The notes under the pieces were generated by a model, which saw only the letters and a program-made list of their open reading frames with translations, searched no databases and was not told the origin of the DNA. DNA of 64,000 nt. Source: SG8-40 sp963792855. Lineage in GTDB: Bacteria > Pseudomonadota > Gammaproteobacteria > Burkholderiales > Eutrophovitaceae. Shown piece after piece: positions 1 to 8,252 of the stretch. The stretch covers positions 62,001-126,000 of the forward strand of contig CAWBXZ010000007.1 in assembly GCA_963792855.1 (NCBI GenBank), written 5' to 3'. Position 1 is the stretch's first letter; the number at the start of each line of letters is the position of its first letter. A program made the position numbers and the translations under genes.

Positions 1-111
1 CCGGACGAAACGATAGCCGATGCCCTCGCGGCTGGCATTGCCGACCGTCTCGTACCGGTTCGCCGCGATGACGCAGCGGCGGCGACGCAGTTCGGGAGCG
101 GGAATGAATAA
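1..111 (+). CDS. C-terminal tail of an unidentified upstream gene (partial)
   Basis: A frame open from the left edge encodes 36 residues and stops at TAA 109-111. It overlaps the start of the malonyl-CoA synthetase gene by 8 bases, the kind of overlap expected inside an operon. The visible peptide is alanine-rich (it contains GIADRLVPVRR) and I do not recognise the family. A malonyl-CoA decarboxylase would be the usual matB neighbour, but the tail does not look like one. It may also be a chance open frame in high-GC DNA. Confidence 0.35.
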   Translation, partial: PDETIADALAAGIADRLVPVRRDDAAAATQFGSGNE

Positions 112-1612
112 CAGCAATATGTACCTCGAAATCGCGCGTGTCGTCGCAGCCGACCCGGAACGCATCGCCCTGGAGACCGGCGATGGCGGGAAATTGCGTT
201 ACGGCGAGCTCGACGCCGAGGTCGCGCGATACGCAAATGCGCTGAGAGAGTCCGGTCTGCAACGCGGTGACCGGGTCGCCGTTCAGGTACGAAAAAGCGT
301 CCAATCCCTGCTTGTCTATCTGGCGTGTCTGCGCGCCGGCCTGGTTTACCTGCCGCTCAATACCGCCTACCGTAGTGCCGAACTGGATTATTTCCTGCGC
401 GACGCCGAACCCGGTCTGATACTGGTCGAACCCGGGCAACGGACGACGATGGAGGATTTATCCAAGGCATCGATCGGCGCGGCGGTGATGACGCTCGAAG
501 CGGGCGACGCAGCCAGTCTCGCACAATGCGCGGCTGCCGCCAGCGATCAGTTTCCCACCGCAAACTCGGAGCCCGGCGATCTTGCGGTGATTATCTATAC
601 CTCCGGCACAACGGGGCGCAGCAAGGGCGCGATGGTCACGCATGACAACCTCGTTTCCAATGCGCGCGCGCTGACGCAGGAATGGCAATTCACCAGTAAC
701 GACGTGCTGCTGCACGCGCTGCCGATTTTTCACGTTCACGGGTTGTTTGTCGCCAATCACTGTGCGCTCACAACGGGCGCTTGCTTGCTGTGGCATGAGC
801 GGTTTGAAGCGAAGGACGTTGTGCGCGACCTCAGGCGCGCCACCGTGCTCATGGGCGTGCCCACCTTCTATGTCCGTTTGCTCGCTGAGAGGGAGCTGTC
901 GCGCGAAACGTGCAGCAATATGCGCTTGTTCGTATCCGGTTCGGCACCCTTGCTTGCGGAAACGCATCAGCAGTTCGAGCAGCGTACCGGACACCGAATC
1001 CTCGAACGCTACGGCATGTCGGAGGCCGGCATGATTACGTCCAATCCGTATCGCGGCGAGCGCCGTGCCGGAACGGTCGGTTTTGCACTGCCGGGTGTTG
1101 AAGTCCGTGTGGTTGACGCAGCGGACAAGCCCGTATCGACCGGCGAAAAGGGCGCGATTCAGATCAAGGGCCGCAACGTCTTCAGCGGCTACTGGCGGAT
1201 GCCGGAAAAAACGCGGGAGGAATTCACAGCCGACGGCTGGTTCCGCACGGGCGACATCGGCACATTCGACACCGACGGTTATCTGTCCATCGTTGGCCGG
1301 GCAAAGGATCTCATTATCACCGGTGGTTACAACGTCTACCCCAAGGAAATCGAACAGGCGCTCGATGAACTGCCGGACATAATGGAATCGGCCGTAGTCG
1401 GCATGCCGCACGACGATTTCGGCGAAGCGGTGACGGCGGTGGTTGTTGCTTCGGCAGGCGCACAAATCGATGAAGCCGCCATCATCAAGACACTCAAGAC
1501 GAAACTGGCTGCCTATAAGATACCCAAGCACATTTACGTTGTTGAAGCGTTGCCGCGCAACGCGATGGGCAAGGTACAAAAAAACCTGTTGCGGGAACGG
1601 TTCGGTCAGTAA
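104..1612 (+). CDS. matB: Malonyl-CoA synthetase (MatB-like, ANL superfamily)
   Basis: Predicted 502-aa cytosolic enzyme that activates malonate with ATP and CoA to malonyl-CoA through an acyl-adenylate. The adenylation P-loop IIYTSGTTGRSKG lies near residues 163-175. The A5 motif ERYGMSEAGM near residue 300 is followed by TSNPYRGERR, a pattern typical of MatB rather than general acyl-CoA ligases. The hinge/A8 motif GRAKDLIITGGYN is near 398, and the catalytic C-terminal lysine is in NAMGKVQKN near 490. Length matches the family. I chose ATG 104, preceded by GGGAGCGGG, over an upstream ATG at 20 whose 28 extra residues are unlike the family. The substrate (malonate versus methylmalonate) is inferred from motif similarity only. 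Confidence 0.85.
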   Translation: MNNSNMYLEIARVVAADPERIALETGDGGKLRYGELDAEVARYANALRESGLQRGDRVAVQVRKSVQSLLVYLACLRAGLVYLPLNTAYRSAELDYFLRDAEPGLILVEPGQRTTMEDLSKASIGAAVMTLEAGDAASLAQCAAAASDQFPTANSEPGDLAVIIYTSGTTGRSKGAMVTHDNLVSNARALTQEWQFTSNDVLLHALPIFHVHGLFVANHCALTTGACLLWHERFEAKDVVRDLRRATVLMGVPTFYVRLLAERELSRETCSNMRLFVSGSAPLLAETHQQFEQRTGHRILERYGMSEAGMITSNPYRGERRAGTVGFALPGVEVRVVDAADKPVSTGEKGAIQIKGRNVFSGYWRMPEKTREEFTADGWFRTGDIGTFDTDGYLSIVGRAKDLIITGGYNVYPKEIEQALDELPDIMESAVVGMPHDDFGEAVTAVVVASAGAQIDEAAIIKTLKTKLAAYKIPKHIYVVEALPRNAMGKVQKNLLRERFGQ

Positions 1613-1637
1613 TCCCGGTTTATGGTTACGCAGAACC

Positions 1638-2438
1638 TCAGCCGTAGAAAACGGACCACAGCATTCTTGCCGCCAGCGCAAACAAAATCAGCGCGAAGAT
1701 CCGTTTCAGACGCGTGACCGGCATGCTGTGCGCGAGCCGTGCGCCGAATGGCACCGTGACAAAAGTCCCGATCACAATTCCGATCAGCGCCGGGAGATAG
1801 ATATAACCCAGAGTCATGGGCGGCAGGCCCTGTTCTCCCAGACCCGTGTAGGCGTAACCCGCGGCGCCTGCCAAAGCGATTGGCAAGCCCAGAGCCGCCG
1901 AGGTGCCGACGGCATTTCGTATCGGCACGTTGCACATCACCATCAGCGGAATGGAGACAACGCCGCCGCCGGCGCCGACCAGGCTCGAAATCACGCCGAC
2001 GAGGCCGGACCCGGCGAACATTCCTGCCGGACCCGGCAGCCGTCTGCTGGGCGCCGGTTTCTTGCCCATTATCATCTGTGTCGCCGAGTAGGACACGAAG
2101 ATCACGAACACAACCGCAAGAAAGCGTGAGTCCAGCCAGTCGGCAATGAAAGCGCCGAACAAGGTGCCGATGACGAGGCCGGCGGCGGCCTGGCGAAAGA
2201 TATCCCAGCGAACGGCACCGTGCATGTGGTGCGCGCGTATGCTCGACAGAGACGTGAAAACAATCGTCGTCAACGAAGTGCCTAGCGCCAGATGCAGTAT
2301 CCGGTCGGCGGGAAAGTCCTGGGCCGAAAACATGAATACAAGCAGTGGCACCAACAGCATTCCGCCGCCGATGCCCAGCATGCCGGCGAACAGACCGACA
2401 AACAGACCCAGCAACAGATAGGCAATCCACCAGTCCAA
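1638..2438 (-). CDS. TSUP (TauE/SafE) family membrane transporter
   Basis: 266-aa polytopic inner-membrane protein with about eight hydrophobic segments arranged as two similar halves. The N-terminal segment LLGLFVGLFAGMLGIGGGML carries the GIGGG motif of the TauE/SafE family, and a second glycine-rich copy (SLVGAGGGVVSIPL) starts the second half. The family exports sulfite, sulfonates or other small anions, and nothing here fixes the substrate. The start is a TTG at 2438 with AGAGG just upstream. That ribosome-binding site overlaps the stop of the EVE-domain gene, so the two genes look translationally coupled. It converges on matB with a 25-base gap. The sulfite dehydrogenase at 8.7 kb makes a sulfur anion plausible, but this is inference. 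Confidence 0.85.
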   Translation of the reverse strand: MDWWIAYLLLGLFVGLFAGMLGIGGGMLLVPLLVFMFSAQDFPADRILHLALGTSLTTIVFTSLSSIRAHHMHGAVRWDIFRQAAAGLVIGTLFGAFIADWLDSRFLAVVFVIFVSYSATQMIMGKKPAPSRRLPGPAGMFAGSGLVGVISSLVGAGGGVVSIPLMVMCNVPIRNAVGTSAALGLPIALAGAAGYAYTGLGEQGLPPMTLGYIYLPALIGIVIGTFVTVPFGARLAHSMPVTRLKRIFALILFALAARMLWSVFYG

Positions 2439-2447
2439 GCTTTGCCT

Positions 2448-2909
2448 CTAGGCGTCGATTAGCGACATGATAAATGCCCATTCGGCCGGGCTCACCGGCG
2501 TGATGGAAAGCCGATTGCCGCGTTTCAGGATCTGCATGGACGCAAGTTCGGGATGCGAACGCAGTTCCTGAATGCCGATCAGGCGTGTCTTGCGTACCAG
2601 TGTGACGTCGACATTCACCCAGCGCGGATTGTCTCGCGTTGCCTTGGGATCGAAGTACTCGCTGCTGTCGTCAAACTGCGTTTCGTCGGGATGTGCGTTG
2701 CGGGACACTTTCACGATGCCGGCAATCCCGGGTTGTGGACAACTCGAATGGTAGAAAAAAACCAGATCGCCGCGCTTCATGTCATCACGCATGAAGTTGC
2801 GTGCCTGGTAGTTGCGCACGCCATTCCACGGTTCGGTTTTCTTTGGGCGCTTGGCCAGATCGTCGATGCCAAAGACATCGGGTTCAGATTTCATCAGCCA
2901 GTAACGCAT
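2448..2909 (-). CDS. EVE-domain protein
   Basis: About 153 aa, essentially a single EVE domain (PUA-like fold; related to human THYN1). It begins with the family hallmark MRYWLMKSEPD and continues with WNGVRNYQARN, DLVFFYHSSC and a C-terminal SPAEW segment. EVE domains are thought to bind modified bases in DNA or RNA; several are tied to restriction or RNA modification, but the cellular role of this stand-alone type is unsettled. I chose ATG 2909 because family members start there; a GTG at 2924 would add five residues. The next gene (TSUP transporter) starts 9 bases after the stop. Upstream lie 6S RNA and zapA, a common proteobacterial neighbourhood. Confidence 0.85.
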   Translation of the reverse strand: MRYWLMKSEPDVFGIDDLAKRPKKTEPWNGVRNYQARNFMRDDMKRGDLVFFYHSSCPQPGIAGIVKVSRNAHPDETQFDDSSEYFDPKATRDNPRWVNVDVTLVRKTRLIGIQELRSHPELASMQILKRGNRLSITPVSPAEWAFIMSLIDA

Positions 2910-2970
2910 TGTCGGTATCGCCACCTGGTGTCGTCAGAGTCAGCGCCGTCGAAACCCGGGCTGCGAAAAC

Positions 2971-2994
2971 AAAAAAAAGCGGCTCAGCCGCTTT
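2971..2994 (-). terminator. Rho-independent terminator after 6S RNA
   Basis: On the minus strand, a GC-rich hairpin (arms AAAGCGG and CCGCTTT around CTGAG) is followed directly by eight T residues. It lies about 48 bases beyond the 3' end of the predicted 6S RNA. It would end the zapB-zapA-6S transcript before the EVE gene. Confidence 0.8.
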
Positions 2995-3041
2995 GATCAG
3001 GTTCGCGCATTCCGCCAACGGCTTTCGCCGGTCAGATCAAT

Positions 3042-3224
3042 AGGGTGCCCCCCGCGCATGCCGTCAGACCGATATCCTGAACCATTCGGTTCAAGTGCGG
3101 CCACCTTCCGAACGCCTTAGGTACATCCGTGTTGGACGCGCGCAACGACGTTACTTGAGTCGGCGACCTGGAGCGATCACATTGGTTCAGAGAAACAACA
3201 GCCTAAACGCACACCGCAGGGGAC
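3042..3224 (-). ncRNA. ssrS: 6S RNA
   Basis: The 3' flank of zapA is the classic location of 6S RNA in Beta- and Gammaproteobacteria. The roughly 183-base minus-strand sequence can close its ends (CCCCTGCG near the 5' end against CGCGGGGG near the 3' end). It also contains the paired GAACC/GGTTC segments typical of 6S RNA (TTGAACCGAATGGTTCAGG near the 3' side, CTCTGAACC near the 5' side). 6S RNA mimics an open promoter and sequesters sigma70 RNA polymerase in stationary phase. A T8 terminator follows 48 bases downstream, suggesting a processed 3' end. Boundaries are approximate; a covariance-model search would settle them. Confidence 0.8.
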
Positions 3225-3249
3225 ATGGGATCAAGGATGAACCGTCAAC

Positions 3250-3558
3250 TCAGAACAGCTCATCCTGTGCGGCCAATACCTCGTCGATCTTTGACCGCAT
3301 TTCAGTCATTCTACGCCGCACTTCGCCTAGGTCAACGCCACCCACGCGTACTGACAGCAGCTCGTGCGCCATATTGAGGGCAGCCATGATGGCGATTCGC
3401 TCGACGCCTATGACTTTGCCGCTGTCGCGGATTTCGCGCATCTTGGCATCGAGATAACTCACCGCTTTTTTCAGTTCCTGCTGCTCATCTTCGGTACACG
3501 CGACGCGGAACTGCCGGCCGAGTATCGAGACGTCCATTCCGGGCGCTTCCTTGCTCAT
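3250..3558 (-). CDS. zapA: Cell division protein ZapA
   Basis: 102-aa cytoplasmic protein that crosslinks FtsZ protofilaments at the division ring. The N-terminal strand MDVSILGRQFRVACTEDEQQ is the ZapA signature, followed by the head-domain helix ELKKAVSYLDAKMREI and a C-terminal coiled coil ending AAQDELF. Length is typical (about 100 aa). ATG 3558 forms an ATGA overlap with the stop of the upstream zapB-like gene. A longer frame reaching 3702 exists but would overlap that gene entirely. 6S RNA follows 26 bases after the stop, giving the conserved zapB-zapA-ssrS order. Confidence 0.92.
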   Translation of the reverse strand: MSKEAPGMDVSILGRQFRVACTEDEQQELKKAVSYLDAKMREIRDSGKVIGVERIAIMAALNMAHELLSVRVGGVDLGEVRRRMTEMRSKIDEVLAAQDELF

Positions 3559-3755
3559 TGCGCGTCTTCCGGGATTTTGTCCACAAGGGCTTCCAGACGG
3601 GTCGTGGCTGTGCTGATTTTCTCGCTCAGCCGCTGGTTCTCGTCGCGTGCCGTCGCCAATTGCTGGCGCAGCTGCGAGTTGTCCTTGCGCAATCGGTCGC
3701 AAAGTTGCGCCAACTGCTGAACCTTATCGTCGAGGCTGTTGATCTCGGCTTCCAT
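3555..3755 (-). CDS. Small coiled-coil protein, ZapB-like (TIGR02449-type)
   Basis: 66-aa, almost entirely alpha-helical protein with a leucine-heptad coiled coil (LDDKVQQLAQLCDRLRKD through TTRLEALVDK). It has no membrane segment or signal peptide. Genes of this size directly upstream of zapA in proteobacteria encode the TIGR02449 family, generally viewed as ZapB-like partners of ZapA at the Z-ring. The stop overlaps the zapA start (ATGA). No Shine-Dalgarno sequence precedes the ATG. A strong sigma70-like promoter is placed so that the predicted transcription start falls on the start codon itself (see promoter entry). Confidence 0.75.
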   Translation of the reverse strand: MEAEINSLDDKVQQLAQLCDRLRKDNSQLRQQLATARDENQRLSEKISTATTRLEALVDKIPEDAQ

Positions 3756-3761
3756 GGCAAC

Positions 3762-3789
3762 ACTATATTTAAAAGTTCTGAAAAGTCAA
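3762..3789 (-). promoter_or_regulatory. Sigma70 promoter of zapB-zapA-6S, probably leaderless
   Basis: Minus strand: -35 TTGACT (3789-3784), 16-base spacer, -10 TATAGT (3767-3762). Counting seven bases beyond the -10 puts +1 at 3755, the A of the ATG of the zapB-like gene. No ribosome-binding site is present, consistent with a leaderless message. Confidence 0.65.
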
Positions 3790-3888
3790 CTGCTAACAGA
3801 ATGTATTGAATGTTGTTTAGCATCTTTGGTGCCAGCAGTTGCTGATTTATAGACGGTATGGTGCATCCGGACGGTGTACACTGCGCCC

Positions 3889-4140
3889 GTTCCGAGGTGC
3901 CCTGGTCAGTTTCTTCAGGGTTAAACGGGAAATCAGGTGAACCGGCCCGGATTCGCGGTAGTTTGCGCCGCAAATCCGGACTAGACAGTCCTGTGCTGCC
4001 CCCGCAACGGTAGGCGAGTGCGGGCGCGTCATTCAAGGGTCCTCTCAATGGATCCCGAGCCACTGTAGCGAGAACGCTTGTTAGTACTTACTCGCGATGG
4101 GAAGGCGACGCGTCATAACTCGCGAGCCCGGATACCGGCC
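3889..4140 (+). promoter_or_regulatory. Cobalamin (AdoCbl) riboswitch
   Basis: The conserved core is readable in order: GGTGCCCTGG near 3897, the TTAAACGGGAAATCAGGTG block near 3920, CTGCCCCCGCAACGGTA near 3998, the GCCACTG B12-box segment near 4060, GGGAAGGCGACG near 4099 and the closing GAGCCCGGATACCGGCC ending at 4140. Downstream, a GCACAC/GTGTGC hairpin (4234-4250) ends eight bases before the AGGAG of the receptor gene, a possible expression platform controlling translation. High adenosylcobalamin would reduce receptor expression. Confidence 0.93.
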
Positions 4141-4266
4141 CTGTGAACAGCGACGGAGTTTCCGCGAGGGGCGGTAAACCGGCTGTTTCCCAAATGCCCG
4201 GCAGCCTCCAGCGGAGCTCCCTGTTCATTCCGCGCACACGGCGGGTGTGCAACACAGGAGAGCATC

Positions 4267-6366
4267 ATGGCCACAAAACTTCGCCTGGCTGTCATTGCCG
4301 GCACACTGGTGTGCCTGTCACCACCGGTCGGCGGTGCCGATGATTCGGATAGCGAGGTTGCGCCCACCCGTGTGCGCACCGACGACGTGGTCGTTACCGC
4401 GACGCGTTTTCCCGAGACCGATCTCAACCGACCGGTCAATCTGACCGTGATCGGCAGCGAGCAAATCGTAGCCAGTCCCGCGAAAACGGTGCCGGAACTC
4501 CTCGCCAGCCAGGTTGGCGTCGTCAACAGTGAGCTTTTCGGCAATAACGGCGTCAGTGCAAACATCGACTTGCGGGGCTTCGGCGCGACGGGCGGTCAGA
4601 ACACCCTCATTCTCGTCAATGGCCGCCGTGTCAGTGACATCGATCTGTCGGGCGTCAAATGGTCGTCTATCCCGCTATCGACAGTCGACAGAATTGAAAT
4701 CGTTCGTGGCAGCGGTTCGGTCCTGTATGGCGATGGCGCAGTGGCCGGTGTCGTCAACATTATTACCAAATCGCCAGGCGGGGAAAGTAGCGGCGCAACG
4801 CTCGGTGCACGCTACGGCTCACTCGATACGCGAGAAGGAAAAGTCAACGCGACCTTGCGCAACGACAACTACGGGCTGGATATCAACGCCTACAAGTATT
4901 CGTCCGATGGTTACCGCGACAACAATGAAAACGACGATTCAAGCGTGCAACTGGATGCCCGGCGTGACGGTGTTTCGAACGACCTCTCGCTGCAACTGGG
5001 CAGCGATCGACAATCGGTGCGGTTGCCAGGCGGACGGCGCGTGCAGCCGAGTGCCGGTATCAACGAGCTTGAAGACGACCGACGCGGCACATCAACCCCG
5101 CTGGACTACGCGACGCGCGACGGCGCATTTGCGACATTTGGGCTGTCGAGCCGGCAGGACTATGGTCTGATTGACGCCGAGCTCGGCTACCGTGGAAAGC
5201 AGCAATTCTCGTATTTCCACTTCGGCGGGTTTCCCGATTACCGGGAGGTTGACCTCGACGTCTGGAGTTTTACACCGCGCGTGAAGATTCCGTTTTTCAT
5301 TGGAGCAGCCGAGAATCAGCTCGTGGTGGGCGTGGACATATACGATTGGGATTACAGCTTGAATACCTCGAATGATCCGCAGAATATCGCGACGCCGGTC
5401 AACCAGGTGCGCGCAACCCAGCTCGACTACGCCTACTACCTGTACGACACGATCAGATTCGCCGACGCCATACAAGTGTCATTGGGTTGGCGCGAACAGT
5501 GGCAGGAGATCGAAGCCACGGATGATTACGATCCGACCGCGCCGGGCGGCGCATTCGGCTCCGGTGCGCCCGGCGGGCGGCAGGATTTGCGCGAGTACGC
5601 CTATGACCTTGGCCTGCGTTATGAACTGGACACGCAATGGGCAATGCTCGCCAAAACGGGGCGCAGCTTTCGTTTCGCGACAGTAGATGAAATCTACGAA
5701 TTCTCACCGACATTCCAGCGGGAGTTCCAGTTCCTGCGGCCACAAACCGGCGAGAGCATCGACGTTGGCGTCGAGCGCAGATGGGACGCGCACCTGCTCC
5801 GCGCGACGTTATTCCGGATTGACGTCGAGGACGAGATTCATCTCGATCCCTACAGCACGGGACTCGGCAACACGAACCTTCCGCCGTCACGCCGGAGGGG
5901 CATCGAACTGGAGTCGTCTTTCCTGCTCGGGAGTGTCACTCTTGGCGTAACGTATGCCTATACCGAGGCAAAGTTCATCGAAGGAAGTTTTGCATCCGGG
6001 AGCGGCAGTGTCGATATTGCCGGCAAGACGGTGCCGCTGGTGCCCCGGGACAAGGTCACGATCAACGCCCAATGGGCGATCAACGAGGGCGCTTTCATCA
6101 CAGCAGCGTTTCGCTACGTCGGCGACCAATACATGGACAACGACGAACCGAATGATTTCTATACCAAAATCCCCGCGTACTCGGTCCTCGACCTGAAGTA
6201 TTCGCAGCAATTTGGCGCCTGGCAGGCCGGGCTGGTGTTGAACAACGTGCTCAACGAGAAGTACTACACCTATGCGGTGCGTAGCACGATGACCGATGCC
6301 TACAGTGCCTACCCGTTGCCGGAACGAACCGTGACGGTTTTCGCGGAGTACCGGTTCGGAGATTAG
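4267..6366 (+). CDS. btuB: TonB-dependent outer-membrane receptor, BtuB-like (vitamin B12)
   Basis: 699-aa outer-membrane beta-barrel transporter taking up corrinoids with energy from TonB. It has a signal peptide (MATKLRLAVIAGTLVCL..., cleavage near GGA-DD), a TonB-box-like stretch DDVVVTATRF, a plug domain with IDLRGFG, ILVNGRRV, VDRIEIVRGSGSVLYGDGAV and GVVNIITK, and a barrel ending in VTVFAEYRF plus GD. ATG 4267 has AGGAG seven bases upstream. The cobalamin riboswitch directly upstream is the main reason for assigning corrinoids. No btuCDF or cobalamin-synthesis genes lie nearby, so the periplasmic and inner-membrane steps must be encoded elsewhere. The fold and role as a receptor are secure; the exact corrinoid is inferred. 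Confidence 0.88.
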   Translation: MATKLRLAVIAGTLVCLSPPVGGADDSDSEVAPTRVRTDDVVVTATRFPETDLNRPVNLTVIGSEQIVASPAKTVPELLASQVGVVNSELFGNNGVSANIDLRGFGATGGQNTLILVNGRRVSDIDLSGVKWSSIPLSTVDRIEIVRGSGSVLYGDGAVAGVVNIITKSPGGESSGATLGARYGSLDTREGKVNATLRNDNYGLDINAYKYSSDGYRDNNENDDSSVQLDARRDGVSNDLSLQLGSDRQSVRLPGGRRVQPSAGINELEDDRRGTSTPLDYATRDGAFATFGLSSRQDYGLIDAELGYRGKQQFSYFHFGGFPDYREVDLDVWSFTPRVKIPFFIGAAENQLVVGVDIYDWDYSLNTSNDPQNIATPVNQVRATQLDYAYYLYDTIRFADAIQVSLGWREQWQEIEATDDYDPTAPGGAFGSGAPGGRQDLREYAYDLGLRYELDTQWAMLAKTGRSFRFATVDEIYEFSPTFQREFQFLRPQTGESIDVGVERRWDAHLLRATLFRIDVEDEIHLDPYSTGLGNTNLPPSRRRGIELESSFLLGSVTLGVTYAYTEAKFIEGSFASGSGSVDIAGKTVPLVPRDKVTINAQWAINEGAFITAAFRYVGDQYMDNDEPNDFYTKIPAYSVLDLKYSQQFGAWQAGLVLNNVLNEKYYTYAVRSTMTDAYSAYPLPERTVTVFAEYRFGD

Positions 6367-6488
6367 AGCGCGGTCATTTCGGGGCGCCGGAAGCTTTGCC
6401 GGCTCTGCACGGTGCAGGCGACGACCCGGGGCCGGTCTTCCCGATCCGCCCATTTTGTTTTCTCATGTCCTCTGTTATGGTGCGCGCC

Positions 6489-8252
6489 ATGCAGCATATG
6501 ACCAGCACGCAACTGTATTTTCGATTGCTGGCTTACGTGCGCCCCTACCTTTGGGTCTTTTCCGTTTCCATCCTGGGAATGCTCATCAGTGCAGCGACCG
6601 AAGTCGCGCTGCCTGCCGCGGTCAAACCCTTCCTTGACGGCACGTTTGTCAACAAGGATCCGGTGCTGATCACATGGACGCCGATTGCCCTGATCCTGTT
6701 GTTCATGTTCCGCGGCCTCGGCAGCTTTCTGGGCCAGTACGCCAGTGCGTGGGTTGGCAACAAGGTGGTCATGGATCTGCGCGACCAGATGTTTCGCCGC
6801 ATGCTTGCCCTGCCGCTTGGTTACTTCCATGATCACTCCACGGGCAACCTCCTGTCGCGCTTCACCTACGACGTTGCACAGGTCACGCAGGCCGCTACCC
6901 AGGTCGTGACAGTGTTGGTCAAGGATACCTTGACCATCATCGGGCTGTTCGCTTACCTCCTGTACGTGGACTGGCAGCTGACCCTGATATCGCTGGTCAT
7001 GATTCCGCCCATCGCGCTCGTCGTGCGTTACTTCAATATTCGCTTGCGAAACACCAGCCGTTCGACGCAAACAGCGATGGGTGATCTGACCCAGGTTGTG
7101 CAGGAAACCATAGACTGCAACAAGGTTGTGAAAATTTTTGGCGGCCAGGCTTATGAAACCCGCCGCTTCAACGACACCAGTAACGCCCTGCGCAGGTTCA
7201 TGATGAAACAGACTGCGGCAGCGGCGGCAAATGTGCCAATCGTGCAGTTGTTTGCGGCGCTGGCAACGGCGGTTGTCGTTTACTACGTCACCGTGCAGGC
7301 GCAACAGAACACGACGACGGTGGGCGGTTTCGTTTCATTCCTTGCGGCGATGCTGATGCTCACTGCGCCGCTCAAGCGTCTCACCGGCGTCGCGGAGCAT
7401 CTGCAGCGCGGCCTTGCCGCCGCAGAATCGGTGTTTGCGCTAATCGACGAAAAGTCAGAGACCGATAACGGTACTGTCGAATTGCCTCGCGCCAAAGGTG
7501 AGCTGCGGTTCGACCACGTCAATTTTCGTTATGCGGGCAGCAGCCGGCCGGCTTTGAATGACATCAACCTGACGATTGCGCCGGGTGAAACCGTTGCGCT
7601 GGTCGGCAGCTCAGGCGGGGGAAAGACGACCCTCGCGAACATGGTCCCGCGTTTTTTCTCCCCGGACTCCGGCTGCATTCTGCTTGACGGGCATGACATC
7701 AGCACTCTGACACTGGCCAGCTTGCGGGCCAACATCGCGCTTGTCAGTCAGGAAGTCGCGTTATTCAACGATACGGTCGCGGCAAACATAGCCTATGGTG
7801 TCAGCGCCGGGGCGAGCCGCGACGAGATTATCGCTGCAGCCGAAGCGGCTCACGCGACGGAATTCATCAACGCCATGCCGCAGGGCCTCGATACACTGAT
7901 AGGCGAGAACGGTGTGCGGCTTTCCGGTGGTCAGCGTCAGCGCCTTGCCATCGCGCGCACGATCCTGAAAAACGCAGCCGTCGTCATTCTCGACGAGGCA
8001 ACCTCGGCGCTGGACTCGGAATCGGAAAAGCACGTGCAGGCGGCGCTGGAATCACTGATGAAAGGCCGGACAACGGTGGTCATCGCCCACCGCCTGTCCA
8101 CCATTGAAAATGCCGACCGCATCGTTGTTCTTGACGAAGGACGTATCGCGGAAACCGGCAGCCATTCCGATCTGCTGGCCCACGGTGGAATCTACTCCCG
8201 GTTGCACCAGCTGCAGTTTGCGCTCGCTGGAAACGGTACCGAAACCCGCTAA
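6489..8252 (+). CDS. msbA: Lipid A export ABC transporter, MsbA-like (fused permease/ATPase)
   Basis: About 587-aa ABC exporter half-transporter that works as a homodimer to flip lipid A-core across the inner membrane. A six-helix transmembrane domain fills the first ~330 residues. The ATPase has Walker A GSSGGGKTT near 374, signature LSGGQRQRLAIAR near 477, Walker B VVILDEATSALDS near 498 and the switch histidine in VVIAHRLST near 530. Length matches E. coli MsbA (582). The start is uncertain: ATGs at 6465, 6477, 6489 and 6498 are in frame and none has a good ribosome-binding site. A -10-like TATGGT at 6476-6481 would place +1 at about 6488, favouring 6489. A multidrug or lipid exporter of the same family cannot be excluded. 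Confidence 0.83.
   Translation: MQHMTSTQLYFRLLAYVRPYLWVFSVSILGMLISAATEVALPAAVKPFLDGTFVNKDPVLITWTPIALILLFMFRGLGSFLGQYASAWVGNKVVMDLRDQMFRRMLALPLGYFHDHSTGNLLSRFTYDVAQVTQAATQVVTVLVKDTLTIIGLFAYLLYVDWQLTLISLVMIPPIALVVRYFNIRLRNTSRSTQTAMGDLTQVVQETIDCNKVVKIFGGQAYETRRFNDTSNALRRFMMKQTAAAAANVPIVQLFAALATAVVVYYVTVQAQQNTTTVGGFVSFLAAMLMLTAPLKRLTGVAEHLQRGLAAAESVFALIDEKSETDNGTVELPRAKGELRFDHVNFRYAGSSRPALNDINLTIAPGETVALVGSSGGGKTTLANMVPRFFSPDSGCILLDGHDISTLTLASLRANIALVSQEVALFNDTVAANIAYGVSAGASRDEIIAAAEAAHATEFINAMPQGLDTLIGENGVRLSGGQRQRLAIARTILKNAAVVILDEATSALDSESEKHVQAALESLMKGRTTVVIAHRLSTIENADRIVVLDEGRIAETGSHSDLLAHGGIYSRLHQLQFALAGNGTETR

Noticed and set aside
458..1681. 407-codon minus-strand frame antisense to matB
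   Set aside because: Arg- and His-rich shadow of a well-supported adenylating enzyme, with no recognisable domain.
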